Source: Saccharomyces mikatae IFO 1815 (Eukaryota; Ascomycota; Saccharomycetes; Saccharomycetales; Saccharomycetaceae). From it: a stretch of DNA of 64,000 nucleotides. Below the pieces are notes generated by a model, which saw only the letters and a program-made list of their open reading frames with translations, did not search any database and was not told the origin of the DNA. The stretch covers positions 62,001 to 126,000 of the forward strand of contig NC_079260.1 in the NCBI RefSeq assembly GCF_947241705.1, read 5' to 3'. The position numbers were made by a program, and so were the translations under genes. Positions 21,997 to 34,832 of this stretch are shown here, piece after piece (within the stretch, counting starts at the first letter, position 1; every line of letters begins with the position of its first letter).

Positions 21997-22203
21997 GTTT
22001 GATTGTGCACACGTAGAATCCCGTTTGGGAGAACTTATATTAAAGTAGTTTTCTACTAAACAACTTCTATGTTATGTTTATTATGCGTCGATGAGCTCTT
22101 TTCGGAACAATCTTGAAAGTGAAAAATTATGAAAATAAAAATCAATAATATTAATGAATCGCTAAATAATAATTAGAAAATAGTCCCTTTATAGAAAGTT
22201 CAA

Positions 22204-24441
<2,238 letters not shown>

Positions 24442-25605
24442 TCAGTACTTGTAAGTTTTTATTTCGTGGATGGCATTGCCATCCACATCGACTTCAGTGG
24501 ACTCACTACGGTAAATCTGGGTAGGTCCGTTGCAGTCGAAAGGATGCTCCTTCGCGTAGTCAAAGGCCTCGGAGATGGCCAGCTTAACTTTTTCCAAAGT
24601 GTCTTTGGTGATTTGGTAGTGGAAGGAAACTCTACCACCCATCAGCTTAACATTGTACTTTAAACCTTTCTTGACAAGGACATCTGGGTCCATTCTGGCG
24701 GCCTTTAGGTTGATAAAGACAAAGTTGGTGTCTGCTGGGGACTCTAGGGGAATGCCCTTTTCCTCACAGAACTGAGCCAAGTCATGAGCCAAAGAGTGCG
24801 AGTATAGCAGTTGAGACTTCCAGTCGTTGTTGATGTTCACAAGAGCCATTCTAGCCATCATACCAGATTGTCTGATACCACCACCCTGTTGTTTCCTGAA
24901 ATGAGTGGCCTTCTTAATGAACTTAAGGTTCCCGACCAAGACGGACCCGATTGGAGCACCCATAGACTTGGATAGACAGATGGAGATGGAGTCGAAGATC
25001 TCTCCGTATTGCTTCAGTGGAACACCAGATTGCGCAGCGGCATTCCAGATTCTGGCACCATCACAATGCAACTTGAGACCGTTCTCCATACACCAGGCCT
25101 TAATACGGACCAGTTCTTCCAATGGGTACACAATACCATGTAAAGTGTTTTCCAAAGAGATCAATCTGGTGGGAGCACCGTGAATATCACCATCGTCTGG
25201 AACGTAATGTGACTTGATGTCTTCCAAAGTCAAGTAGTCACCGTTGGAGGGAACCACAGGAACCACCATCGCTTGAGACAAGATGGCGAGACCTGCTGCT
25301 TCGTGCGTGTAAACGTGCGCCCTGTAGTCACATAGAATAGAGTATGGAGGTTGCGTCAAGTGTGTTCTGATGGCAATCTGGTTGGACAAAGTACCAGAGA
25401 CGCAAAATAGACCTGCTTCTTTAGCTGCCATGCGGGCAACCGTCTGTTCGAGCCTAACTGTGTCAACATCTTCACCGTAGACAGCGTCACCGATAGAGGC
25501 CTCTAAAGCGGCCTGAACCATCTCTGCAGTTGGTGTCGTAAACGTGTCTGACCGCAAGTCGTTGGCGGCGGTGGTGTATTCTGGAGGCAGTTCGAATTCA
25601 GTCAT
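24442..25605 (-). CDS. GLY1: Low-specificity L-threonine aldolase
   Basis: 387 aa, the S. cerevisiae length. A PLP enzyme of the beta-eliminating lyase group that cleaves threonine and allo-threonine to glycine and acetaldehyde, the main glycine source on glucose. The PLP-binding lysine is Lys213 in LSKSMGAPIGS. The conserved CDGARIWNAA segment (181-190) holds the Asp that contacts PLP. Highly biased codons suggest strong expression. Confidence 0.97.
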   Translation of the reverse strand: MTEFELPPEYTTAANDLRSDTFTTPTAEMVQAALEASIGDAVYGEDVDTVRLEQTVARMAAKEAGLFCVSGTLSNQIAIRTHLTQPPYSILCDYRAHVYTHEAAGLAILSQAMVVPVVPSNGDYLTLEDIKSHYVPDDGDIHGAPTRLISLENTLHGIVYPLEELVRIKAWCMENGLKLHCDGARIWNAAAQSGVPLKQYGEIFDSISICLSKSMGAPIGSVLVGNLKFIKKATHFRKQQGGGIRQSGMMARMALVNINNDWKSQLLYSHSLAHDLAQFCEEKGIPLESPADTNFVFINLKAARMDPDVLVKKGLKYNVKLMGGRVSFHYQITKDTLEKVKLAISEAFDYAKEHPFDCNGPTQIYRSESTEVDVDGNAIHEIKTYKY

Positions 25606-26532
25606 TGTGTGTGCTTGCAGGAATAATAGTGAGTCTTAACCTAGTGGACGAAGTGATTACGAACTAGCCAGGAAGGTCGATGTATTTGTATGTCTGTAAC
25701 TATTAAACTATACTATTCAAGACAAGATAGAAGAGAAGGCCACACTGACTCTTTGACAGGCAACCTCAACACTTGCTCATATATATATACATACATCAAT
25801 ACTATAGCAAATGCAGAAAAGGCCTATATCCAGTAAAGAGAAGGACGAAAAAAGGCGAAAAAATGAAAAGAAAACCGGTGAACGAATACGGCAACTGAAA
25901 AACTGCGCAATGAGTAATACAAAGGGCGAAGTTAAGCAAAAAAGAAACGGCGCTGCCGCCCGGAAACCGGAAGCGAGGGGTGTAGGGTATGGGTGTGCTC
26001 TCGGCTATTACCTGATAAGGAAAGCGCCGTCTGCAAAGGGTAAGAAAGGTTCGTTCCATGTGACACATTGCTGATCACGTGTTCGACAAGCCCACTTCTG
26101 GTTTGATTTGTCAGCGTGTATACTGGTTGCGTTAAAAAAAACAAGAACAATTTGGGGCCGTGTGTATACGAATAAATAGGAAGAACATTCCCCCGCGTGC
26201 CGTGTGGCTTCTGTGCGAGGGAAGGCCCTGTTGTTGCAGGTTTGTCAATGACGATAGATGATGAATGCCTACTGGTAGTGTAATTTTGTTGGTTTTTGTC
26301 GGTAAATGAATACGTGAGGAGGCGAAAGAATGAATAAGAGGGAAAGTGTAGTTTAGCTAGGTTAACTCATCTGTATTTTGACTAAGCGTGTTTTTCATTT
26401 TTTCCGCGCGGTGTTGGTGCAGAAAAGAACTGTTACGGTAAGAAAGCGAAGGAGAAGGAAGAGAAAGGTATGGGTAAGGTAAGGGAGGATTGTAGTTATC
26501 ATCATTATCGCTAACGTGTTAGAGTTCAAACT
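25606..26532. other. GLY1/IES6 divergent region
   Basis: 927 bp between divergent starts. It contains a perfect Cbf1 site at 26074-26081. The dubious S. cerevisiae ORF YEL045C would fall here; I see no coding signal to support it. Confidence 0.5.
26074..26081. promoter_or_regulatory. Cbf1 site, GLY1/IES6 promoter
   Basis: ATCACGTG matches the full Cbf1 consensus RTCACRTG, about 470 bp upstream of GLY1 and 450 bp upstream of IES6. Confidence 0.55.
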
Positions 26533-27039
26533 ATGAGCGGGGGCAGGGGTAGTAATGGTAATAGCAACATGTATAACGGTAATAGTAATAGTAATAGTAA
26601 TAGCAACGACGGAAGCGACGAACGATTGCTTTTTTTGAGAAGTGTGGGTGAACGCAACGAGATTGGTTTTCCCTCCAGGTTTAAGTCGGCCCATTATAAG
26701 AAGCCAAGTAGAAGACATAAATCGGCCAGGCAGTTGATTTCGGACGAGAACAAGCGGCTCAATGGGTTATTGACCAAGGCCAACAAAGCAGCAGAGGGGT
26801 CCACGACTGTCAAGCGACTCGTGCCCAAAGCGACGTATTTCAGCGTGGAGGCGCCACCTTCTATCAGGCCTGCCAAAAAATACTGCGACGTGACCGGGCT
26901 GAAGGGTCTGTATAAGTCCCCCACGAACAACATTAGGTACTACAACGCGGAGATCTACCAGTTGATCGTGAAACCGATGGCTCCCGGCGTGGATCAGGAG
27001 TACTTGAAGTTGAGAGGTGCGAACTTTGTTTTAAAATAG
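26533..27039 (+). CDS. IES6: INO80 complex subunit Ies6
   Basis: 168 aa (S. cerevisiae 166). The C-terminal half holds the YL1-C domain (about 112-150; KKYCDVTGLKGLYKSP). With Arp5 it forms the module that couples INO80 ATPase activity to nucleosome sliding and H2A.Z exchange. The N-terminal about 26 residues are a low-complexity Gly/Asn/Ser tract encoded by AGTAAT-like repeats, the part that varies most between species. Confidence 0.96.
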   Translation: MSGGRGSNGNSNMYNGNSNSNSNSNDGSDERLLFLRSVGERNEIGFPSRFKSAHYKKPSRRHKSARQLISDENKRLNGLLTKANKAAEGSTTVKRLVPKATYFSVEAPPSIRPAKKYCDVTGLKGLYKSPTNNIRYYNAEIYQLIVKPMAPGVDQEYLKLRGANFVLK

Positions 27040-27147
27040 ATACTGAGCGAGCATCATACATGTACGAAGGCGGGTACATGTATATTTATATGTATGTATA
27101 TGTATATATATACTTCCCCGTGTACTAGTCTTATATATATCATCGTG

Positions 27148-27155
27148 GTCACGTG
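27148..27155. promoter_or_regulatory. Cbf1 site upstream of YEL043W
   Basis: GTCACGTG, a perfect RTCACRTG, in the 260 bp gap between IES6 and YEL043W, about 145 bp upstream of the latter's ATG. Confidence 0.5.
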
Positions 27156-27299
27156 CATATATGCGAAGTATAGAATAAATACCGAATCGAAAGGAAAATT
27201 GAAAAAAAGAGAGAAGAAGTAGAGAAAAGAGTTTAACAAGCGAAAGACTGCAAAGACGACATACCCCGCTCCTACCGACCACTACCAGCGCATGCATGG

Positions 27300-30176
27300 A
27301 TGTCAGCCTCTGTAATAACCACGGTTTTAGCATGTCTGTGGCTTTCCTATAGACTGTATAAGTTTCTCACTATTCCAGTGTCCAGCATTGTCTCCACTTT
27401 GAAAATCAAAACTCCTCCGGCAACAAAGGTCTCCATTGACAAGATCGCCACCGATTCACTGACCATTCATTGGGAGAACGAACCTGTAAAAGTAGAGGGA
27501 AATGGAGATGCGGACAGAAACTTCATCTCCCACTATTTATTGTATTTGAACAACACACAGTTGGCCATCTTCCCGAACAACCCGAACTCTCTTTACACGT
27601 GCTGCTCCATCACGGGTCTTGAGGCAGAGACCCAGTACCAGGTGGATTTCATAACAATCAATAACAAAGGCTTCATCAACAAGCTTCCCTCCATTTATTG
27701 CATGACAAAGGCGAGAGAGGCTAATGAGGCGCTAAAGACTAGAAAGTGGAGAAGAAACACGATCACTTCGTCGTCAGCTATCCAACCCAGCCATTTAAAG
27801 GCTGATCTTGCCTCGTTGACTTCGCACTACTCGTCTGTTTCCCTCTCTACTTTTGCCTCCAATATAACCAGTAGCAACACTAATAATAATGGCTCGAATA
27901 TACCCGCTTATACATCTCTAACTACTTTGAAGGATCTGGATTCGTTTTCTATCGATGACCTAAAAAAAATTCTGATTTGTGCCCAGGAAGATCTACATGA
28001 TGTTTTGTCCCAACAAACCTTACTTTTGCAAGATTTCCAGGAATCGAAGCTAGAATTAGAGCTTGAACTAGATAACTTGAAAACTCATTGGTCGCATGAG
28101 ATTGATTTGCGGAAATCCTTGAAATCCAACATCAAGTCTTTGGAGAATTCTAAACTGTTGACTGACCTGAAAATTGAAAAACTGAACAAGAAAATTGACA
28201 AATCCAAGGAAAAGATATCGAAAATGCGCAATGATATGCAAAATTGGACTCGAGAGGATACAGAACTCCTTTCTAAGGATACAATGAAGGAGAAGTATTT
28301 CAAACTGTTAAAAGAATCCAACGCTTCTGTGGCCAATATCAACAAGAAAATTGAATCTTCACAAAATGAGATTTCCAAAATAGAAGAAAATAATAAGAAA
28401 TTGAACGCCGCTAGAAAATCATTGATTACTTCCATAGTAGTGAATGCTAATGTTGATAATGAGAAACCTGTTGTTAGTGGAGAATTATCAGCCGTTTTGA
28501 GAAAGCTCAACGATTTTACCCTTGAGAAGAATGGGTTCTTGAGTAATTCCGGTGAAGAGTTCTTATCCAAGTTGAATGCGGACTCGTCATTGATTAAACT
28601 GATTAAGCAGGAATTAAACATCGATCAAGATTTAGAGGCTAGCTGGAAATTGCAGAGATCAAAATTGTTGAAAAGGATCAGCACTTTAGAGAACCAATTT
28701 AATGAAATGAGTCTTGATAATAGGACGTTGAAAACGAAATTAATGGTCCAGCCATACAAGAACAACGGTGATTCGCTTGCCGCCACCAATTCAAATAACT
28801 CTGCAGAAAACAACAGAAGTTCTGGGTCGATTCAATTACCACTATCGAACAATATGTCAAGAGCCGGCTCCATAGATATGGTATCCAACAATAACAAAAG
28901 TGTCAGCAACAGTACCGGAGAGACTGCCTCTTCATTAAGGCTACACAATCCGGTATCCTATTCACCCTCAAATAAACCTATACAACCTTCAGGCAGCCTA
29001 TTGAGTCAGTTGACCCAAGACACTGATAATAGATCTATGCTTTCGAATCACATATCATCGAACAACGAGAGTAAACAACAGCCTTCTTCATATTCGCATG
29101 CTCTACCCACAACGGCTATTGCTAATGCAACAGCAACAGCAACGGCTCCGGCAACTAACGGACACTCAAACTCAAACTTCTGGAATAGTACACAATACGC
29201 TCAACCTTCCCATCAACAAGAATCCACAGAACTAGATCAAGCTTTTGAATACGATAATGCAAATCATTTAATTAGTGGCTTGCAGAATATGATTTACGAC
29301 GAAACAGACTATCCTGATAACATAAGCAATTATTCTAAAGGGTTCACCACCGATGAACTAGACAATTACTGGACTAAGCAGCAACCACAAGCTCGGAACA
29401 CTAATGAGAATCGCTTTTCTACAACGGGGACACCCATGTCGTCGTATAAGGCTAATCCTGTATTATCACCGTATTCTAGTTCTCATCTTAGACAATCCTC
29501 CAATGCCACCAACACGAACACTATGCACCCTCAGAGTCTTCTGGCCGCTACGTTAAATGATCCTTCGTTACAGGGTTTCGTACGCAGTGGTTCATTATAC
29601 AGTGTTCCTCAACCAGCGAACCCCTTGCAGAACAATATTACTGGAAATGAAACAGAGAATCCTAGTCCTAGAATAGCAAGTGACTTCAATATGATGGTGC
29701 CAAACTTGAGTCCGCCACTCTCACACGATGTACCCATCGTTCCAGGAAATAACACTGCTTTAACGCCTTCTCATCCCAATATACTTTCAATGAGTCATCA
29801 ACCAACAGCAGAAAACAATACGAGGACATCATTCCATGCCTCTTCACCACCTTTCAATTCCATATGGAATTCAACTACGAGTCAATTGCCACCCCCATTA
29901 GAGGAACCATACCATTTGGATGTGCCTGTAACTCCAAAAGTTTCTGGCAAGGAATCAAATTCTAAGCCCTCTCATAAAAGAAACCAGAGTAATAGTAGTA
30001 TATCTTCTGCTTGGACTAAGTTCAAGCATAAGTCTACATCATCGTCAGGTAATGCTGACGTTGATAATCAAGATTCATCAACCCCATCAACAAGTCCAAG
30101 TAGTAGAAGAATGTCTAAACTGCTATCCAAGAGTGGCATGAACAACCTGTTCAATCCACACACTCACGACTCATAA
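27300..30176 (+). CDS. YEL043W: Fibronectin type III / coiled-coil protein YEL043W
   Basis: 958 aa (S. cerevisiae 956). In order: an N-terminal hydrophobic anchor (about 4-27), one fibronectin type III domain (about 40-135), a long Lys/Glu/Leu-rich coiled coil (about 245-480), then a long Ser/Asn/Gln/Pro-rich disordered tail. A short Ala/Thr microrepeat (NATATATAP) lies in the tail. Function is not established; localisation to the ER or cell periphery is plausible from the anchor. Unchanged domain order and synteny make orthology firm. Confidence 0.94.
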   Translation: MSASVITTVLACLWLSYRLYKFLTIPVSSIVSTLKIKTPPATKVSIDKIATDSLTIHWENEPVKVEGNGDADRNFISHYLLYLNNTQLAIFPNNPNSLYTCCSITGLEAETQYQVDFITINNKGFINKLPSIYCMTKAREANEALKTRKWRRNTITSSSAIQPSHLKADLASLTSHYSSVSLSTFASNITSSNTNNNGSNIPAYTSLTTLKDLDSFSIDDLKKILICAQEDLHDVLSQQTLLLQDFQESKLELELELDNLKTHWSHEIDLRKSLKSNIKSLENSKLLTDLKIEKLNKKIDKSKEKISKMRNDMQNWTREDTELLSKDTMKEKYFKLLKESNASVANINKKIESSQNEISKIEENNKKLNAARKSLITSIVVNANVDNEKPVVSGELSAVLRKLNDFTLEKNGFLSNSGEEFLSKLNADSSLIKLIKQELNIDQDLEASWKLQRSKLLKRISTLENQFNEMSLDNRTLKTKLMVQPYKNNGDSLAATNSNNSAENNRSSGSIQLPLSNNMSRAGSIDMVSNNNKSVSNSTGETASSLRLHNPVSYSPSNKPIQPSGSLLSQLTQDTDNRSMLSNHISSNNESKQQPSSYSHALPTTAIANATATATAPATNGHSNSNFWNSTQYAQPSHQQESTELDQAFEYDNANHLISGLQNMIYDETDYPDNISNYSKGFTTDELDNYWTKQQPQARNTNENRFSTTGTPMSSYKANPVLSPYSSSHLRQSSNATNTNTMHPQSLLAATLNDPSLQGFVRSGSLYSVPQPANPLQNNITGNETENPSPRIASDFNMMVPNLSPPLSHDVPIVPGNNTALTPSHPNILSMSHQPTAENNTRTSFHASSPPFNSIWNSTTSQLPPPLEEPYHLDVPVTPKVSGKESNSKPSHKRNQSNSSISSAWTKFKHKSTSSSGNADVDNQDSSTPSTSPSSRRMSKLLSKSGMNNLFNPHTHDS

Positions 30177-30587
30177 ACGATATTATGATACTTTGATGAT
30201 TTGTATGTATATAGAATATGAAATATAGTATAATGTATGAAAAAAGTTTGGGCTTATTCTTCTCACACAGCAGGGTAACAATAATGTTTTCTTTTTTTCG
30301 CTTTTTTAATTTTGCACGTCCTTTCCTCAACTTCATTATTTTCTCTTTTTTGCAACTTTCACGTGAAGAATCAAAAACAAACTGAAGATAACTGACAACG
30401 TTGATATTATTCTTTGCATATTGGCTTGATTTTCGGAATACGAATACAGCTTTCTTACAATTTGCCTTATTTAATCTGCAAAGGAAAACAGAAAAGAAAT
30501 AACGGGGCAATAATAAACTACATTTATCAGCTACCAAGTGAAGGGACCTCTCGAGAAGAAACATAAAAACATCCTCGCACGAGAACT
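30177..30587. other. YEL043W-GDA1 intergenic region
   Basis: 411 bp. An E-box palindrome TCACGTGA at 30359-30366 lies 222 bp upstream of GDA1 and could bind Cbf1 or Pho4-type factors. Otherwise AT-rich with nothing else recognised. Confidence 0.45.
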
Positions 30588-32147
30588 ATGGCGCCCATCT
30601 TTAGAAACTATCGGTTTGCTATCGGTGCGTTTGCCGTCATCATGCTTATTTTATTGATTAAAACATCTTCCGTAGGTCCAAACTCTATTGCGCGTACGGT
30701 TTCACCCACTGCTGAAATTCCAAAGACGCCGGATGATGCCTCTATTTCGCCCATCGATGGAACACCAGATTACATTCAAAATCCAAAAACAGAAGAAAAT
30801 TTCCCCGGGCTGGCTGACGTCGTCGAGTCACAAACTGGTCAAACATGTACCAAAGAACACAGGTATGTTATCATGATTGATGCCGGTTCTACTGGTTCCA
30901 GAATACATGTATACGAGTTCGACGTTTGTACCTCCCCACCTACATTGATTAAGGAAAAATTCGAGATGTTAGAACCTGGTTTATCTTCATTTGATACTGA
31001 TTCCGTTAGCGCTGCTAAATCTCTAAACCCACTATTGGAGGTAGCAATGGAGTTTGTTCCTTCTAAGGCAAAAAAATGTACTCCGATTGCTGTGAAGGCT
31101 ACCGCAGGCCTAAGGCTTTTAGGCACAGCTAAATCTTCGAAAATTTTAAGTGCTGTAAGAGATCATTTGGAGAAGAAGTATCCTTTCCCAGTGGTTGAAG
31201 ATGACGGTATTTCCATCATGAGCGGTGAAGAAGAAGGTGTTTTTGCCTGGATTACTACGAACTATCTATTGGGCAACATTGGTACAGATGGTCCTAAATT
31301 ACCTACTGCTGCCATTTTTGACCTAGGCGGTGGCTCTACACAGATTGTTTTCGAGCCTACCTACTCACCAAATGAAAAAATGATCGATGGTGAGCATAAA
31401 TATGATTTAAAATTCGGTGGTAAAAACTACACCTTGTATCAATTTTCTCACCTCGCTTATGGTTTGAAGGAAGGTAGAAATAAGATCAACTCTGTTCTTG
31501 TAGAGAAAGCATTGAAGAATGGTGAAATCAAAGAAGGTGATAACGAGAGGACTCATACATTACTATCTCCATGCTTGCCGCCTAAAACTAACGCCACAAA
31601 TGAAGTAGTTAAACTATCTTCTAAGAAAACTTACACTATTGATTTCATAGGGCCCGATGAACCAACTGGTACACTATGTAGATCTTTGACTGATCAAATT
31701 TTGAACAAGGATGCTGCATGCCAAACTCCTCCATGCTCTTTCAACGGTATTCATCAACCTTCATTGGTTCGTACTTTCAAAGAATCGAACGACATGTACA
31801 TTTTTTCTTACTTTTACGACAGAACCCGTCCACTAGGCATGCCGTTGTCTTTCACTTTAAAGGAATTATGGGATCTGACAAGTGCGGTTTGTAAAGGCAA
31901 AGAAACTTGGAAAAGTGTCTTTGGCAGCATTGAGGGATCCTTGGATGCATTGGAAAGTGACCCACACTTTTGTCTGGATTTGTCCTTCCAATTATCTCTA
32001 TTACATACAGGGTATGATATTCCATTAGAAAGAGAACTAAAGACTGCAAAGAAAATTGCCGGTAAAGAAATTGGTTGGTGCCTAGGTGCGTCATTACCGT
32101 TATTGGAATCCGATAACTGGAAATGTAAAGTCAGTCTAGTTGAATGA
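30588..32147 (+). CDS. GDA1: Golgi guanosine diphosphatase
   Basis: 519 aa (S. cerevisiae 518). A type II membrane protein: short cytosolic N-terminus, one membrane anchor (about 9-27), lumenal catalytic domain. GDA1/CD39 nucleotidase signatures: apyrase conserved region 1 DAGSTGSR at 98-105, [26 protein letters not shown], and [13 protein letters not shown]. It hydrolyses GDP to GMP in the Golgi lumen so that GMP can exchange for incoming GDP-mannose. Confidence 0.97.
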   Translation: MAPIFRNYRFAIGAFAVIMLILLIKTSSVGPNSIARTVSPTAEIPKTPDDASISPIDGTPDYIQNPKTEENFPGLADVVESQTGQTCTKEHRYVIMIDAGSTGSRIHVYEFDVCTSPPTLIKEKFEMLEPGLSSFDTDSVSAAKSLNPLLEVAMEFVPSKAKKCTPIAVKATAGLRLLGTAKSSKILSAVRDHLEKKYPFPVVEDDGISIMSGEEEGVFAWITTNYLLGNIGTDGPKLPTAAIFDLGGGSTQIVFEPTYSPNEKMIDGEHKYDLKFGGKNYTLYQFSHLAYGLKEGRNKINSVLVEKALKNGEIKEGDNERTHTLLSPCLPPKTNATNEVVKLSSKKTYTIDFIGPDEPTGTLCRSLTDQILNKDAACQTPPCSFNGIHQPSLVRTFKESNDMYIFSYFYDRTRPLGMPLSFTLKELWDLTSAVCKGKETWKSVFGSIEGSLDALESDPHFCLDLSFQLSLLHTGYDIPLERELKTAKKIAGKEIGWCLGASLPLLESDNWKCKVSLVE

Positions 32148-32720
32148 GGCCACAGACGCTTCTTTGCCTATGTATAATAAGTAAGAGGACATGACGGCGA
32201 TATTAATTCTGCCTCCATGTCCTATTCTATAATCATTGAACATTATGTAAACAATTTTTACGCTATGAAAATCACTATTATCCCATAATAATTTATCATA
32301 ACACCGCCAGGACAGGGGCTTTCCAACGTTTGACAACATATGGCAAATGCCCGCCACGCACTTGACTGTTTAAGGGCGTCTGAAAGAGGTAAACTTTATG
32401 AACCAGAAGTTTTGCGTATGTGAGATAATTTCGTCCATTTCTTTCACCTATCATTGTTTTGTTGTAAGGTGATATAGCTTTGTTTTTGTTTTAGGGTGCT
32501 TGTGGATATTGCACCGGCCCTCGAGAAAGCGAGAACGAAAGGATAATCGGACTTATCTGTCGATAGAAGAGAACCTTATCCAAAGTCGATTGAATCTGTT
32601 ACTATATATACACAATAAGGTTAGTGTATTCTTTTTACCTCTATATTTAGTGAAAAAGAAAATGAAAATAGTAGAGTTTTAGTAAATCTGCTTACGTGAT
32701 AATTTTATAGAAGAAACAAG
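32148..32720. other. GDA1-YEF1 intergenic region
   Basis: 573 bp. AT-rich. A 60-codon ORF ending at 32682 shows no features. No RNA gene or known site recognised. Confidence 0.45.
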
Positions 32721-34208
32721 ATGAAAACGGATAAACCATTGATAAATGCTTCCACAGATACGTGCAACACAATAGATAATGAGGTGGAAACTGGGGACAA
32801 ATCGTCACCAATCAAAGTTTTGAGTGACGGCAAATTACTAGGCAACCTTGATGAATCAGGCTCAATGAAATGTGATTACCATAATGTTAAGACCTGGGTC
32901 AGAAGACTATCGAGCGAAACAATTGTTGGTGACGATGCAAATAATCTCTACCCATTTTATGTCGATACTGCGTACAGTGTTCGACGTTTGAGAAAAGATA
33001 TTATAAACGCTAAAGTTAGACTGCACGTTGAAAATTTAATCATTATCTGTAACATTAATGACGTTTCCACTGTATTTCTCATGAGAGAAGCAGTAGAGTG
33101 GATCCTACGCAACTTTCCATCAATAACTGTATATGTACAAGATATTTTCGAAAAGTCGACCCAGTTTGCTGCCAACGATCTCTGTAAAGATAGCCATTGC
33201 AATCAAAATAGAATAAGATTTTGGTCAAGGGATTTTGTTCAAAATCATGATTCGTTCTTTGATTTGATGATCACATTAGGAGGCGATGGAACTGTACTTT
33301 TTGCTTCATCTATGTTCTCTAAAGATGTTCCGCCGATTGTTCCATTTTCTCTTGGATCATTAGGATTCTTAACAAATTTTGAATTCCAAAAGTTCCAGAT
33401 TACATTGAGAAACATCTTAACAGATAAAGTCCGTATTAATTTACGAATGAGGCTGCAATGTAAACTTTATCGTAGAAATAAACCAGAAATTGATACCATA
33501 ACTGGGAGAAAAGTGTGTTTCATTGATTTTGTTTCTGAGCATCACGTGTTAAATGAAGTAACCATAGATAGAGGTCCAGCTCCTTGTTTATCTTTACTAG
33601 AACTTTATGGACACGGCTCATTGATGACCAAGGTTCAAGGAGATGGATTGATCGTTGCAACACCCACAGGATCTACAGCGTATTCATTGAGTGCGGGCGG
33701 ATCTTTAATATCGCCGAGTGTGAACGCCATAGCGGTGACGCCTATATGTCCCCATACTTTAAGTTTTAGACCTATAATTTTACCAGACAGTATGGAATTA
33801 AAAGTTAGAGTAGATATGAACTCAAGAGGGACGTCGTGGGTCAACTTTGACGGTAAGGATAGAGTTGAATTGAAGCAGGGTGATTATGTAGTAATAACTG
33901 CAAGTCCATATGCAGTACCGACTGTCGAATCATCTCCTAGTGAATTTTTCGAAAGTATCAGTAAAAATCTTAATTGGAATGACCGCGAGGAACAGATGCC
34001 ATTTGCACATATTCTTTCTCCAAAAAATCAAAAAAAGTACAACATAGATTCATCAAAATATGAAAACGACAATATAAGTCCCTTCTCTGAAAGCCCGTTC
34101 TCTGAAAGCCCATTCACAAGTTCGGATGCTGAAGATGAAGAGAAAAATTCCGTGGCAGGAACAGAGATGGTTGTTGAACGGACTCGTCAAGCTTATTTCG
34201 CAGTTTGA
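32721..34208 (+). CDS. YEF1: ATP-NADH kinase Yef1
   Basis: 495 aa, the S. cerevisiae length. NAD kinase family: the GGDGT motif at 187-191 and the NE/D-loop region with GDGLIVATPTGSTAYSLSAGG. It phosphorylates NAD and NADH to NADP(H) in the cytosol. It is a duplicate of UTR1 from the whole-genome duplication. The C-terminal tail is Ser-rich with a short FSESP repeat (about 455-465). Confidence 0.96.
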   Translation: MKTDKPLINASTDTCNTIDNEVETGDKSSPIKVLSDGKLLGNLDESGSMKCDYHNVKTWVRRLSSETIVGDDANNLYPFYVDTAYSVRRLRKDIINAKVRLHVENLIIICNINDVSTVFLMREAVEWILRNFPSITVYVQDIFEKSTQFAANDLCKDSHCNQNRIRFWSRDFVQNHDSFFDLMITLGGDGTVLFASSMFSKDVPPIVPFSLGSLGFLTNFEFQKFQITLRNILTDKVRINLRMRLQCKLYRRNKPEIDTITGRKVCFIDFVSEHHVLNEVTIDRGPAPCLSLLELYGHGSLMTKVQGDGLIVATPTGSTAYSLSAGGSLISPSVNAIAVTPICPHTLSFRPIILPDSMELKVRVDMNSRGTSWVNFDGKDRVELKQGDYVVITASPYAVPTVESSPSEFFESISKNLNWNDREEQMPFAHILSPKNQKKYNIDSSKYENDNISPFSESPFSESPFTSSDAEDEEKNSVAGTEMVVERTRQAYFAV

Positions 34209-34832
34209 CCTTTAGTACTATTCTTAGCATTCACATAATCAAGAGTTCATGATAGAAGATGTGTTAATAAACAAATTTTGATTGGCTTTTTTACTTTCAA
34301 AACGTTCTTTACGTCATTTGCAGGACTAAGAAGGAGTCACTAGCAGTTGTACAAAACAAAACACAAGTTAATAACCAGCTTACTATGTTTTGCAAGAATC
34401 CTTTCCCAATTTTCTCATGTCAGTCTGTGAGTGCCTACTTTATTTTGCGATATGGTTGCCTATATTCAATTGTCGGAAGATTATTTCCAGAATAGTACAA
34501 AAAAATTCTCAAAATAGTATCAAGTACTCTTACAGATTTCCCAAATAGGAATTTTTAATTATTATAGAGAATGCCCGATTAGGATGAGGCGCGAAAAATT
34601 CTGAAAAAAACTTTCTTTTCAATCTCGATGAAAAGTAGCCTCTTAGAACTTCTAGTGGAAATTTTTAAATTAGATAGTTCCATATTAAGAGTGCATATAG
34701 GAGGCGTTTGAAAAAAGTTTGAGATATAAAAAGAACGACATTCCTGTTGATTATGTTTTCTGTAAGACCCTACTCTCTCTTTGCAAAGTTTCTATTTTTA
34801 TCTAAAGGGTACGGATAATTATATACATAATA
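34209..34832. other. YEF1-UTR2 intergenic region
   Basis: 624 bp, UTR2 promoter plus YEF1 3' end. AT-rich. A TATA-like GATATAAAAAG lies near 34723. Nothing else recognised. Confidence 0.45.

Noticed and set aside
25802-26150. ORFs in the GLY1/IES6 gap (YEL045C position)
   Set aside because: Open on both strands with no conserved features; the S. cerevisiae ORF is itself considered dubious.
28085-28621. 178-codon minus ORF inside YEL043W
   Set aside because: Antisense shadow of the Lys/Glu coiled coil, giving a Leu/Ser/Phe-rich translation; no independent evidence.
30151-30564. 137-codon minus ORF between YEL043W and GDA1
   Set aside because: Overlaps the YEL043W 3' end; low-complexity Lys/Phe composition of AT-rich intergenic DNA.
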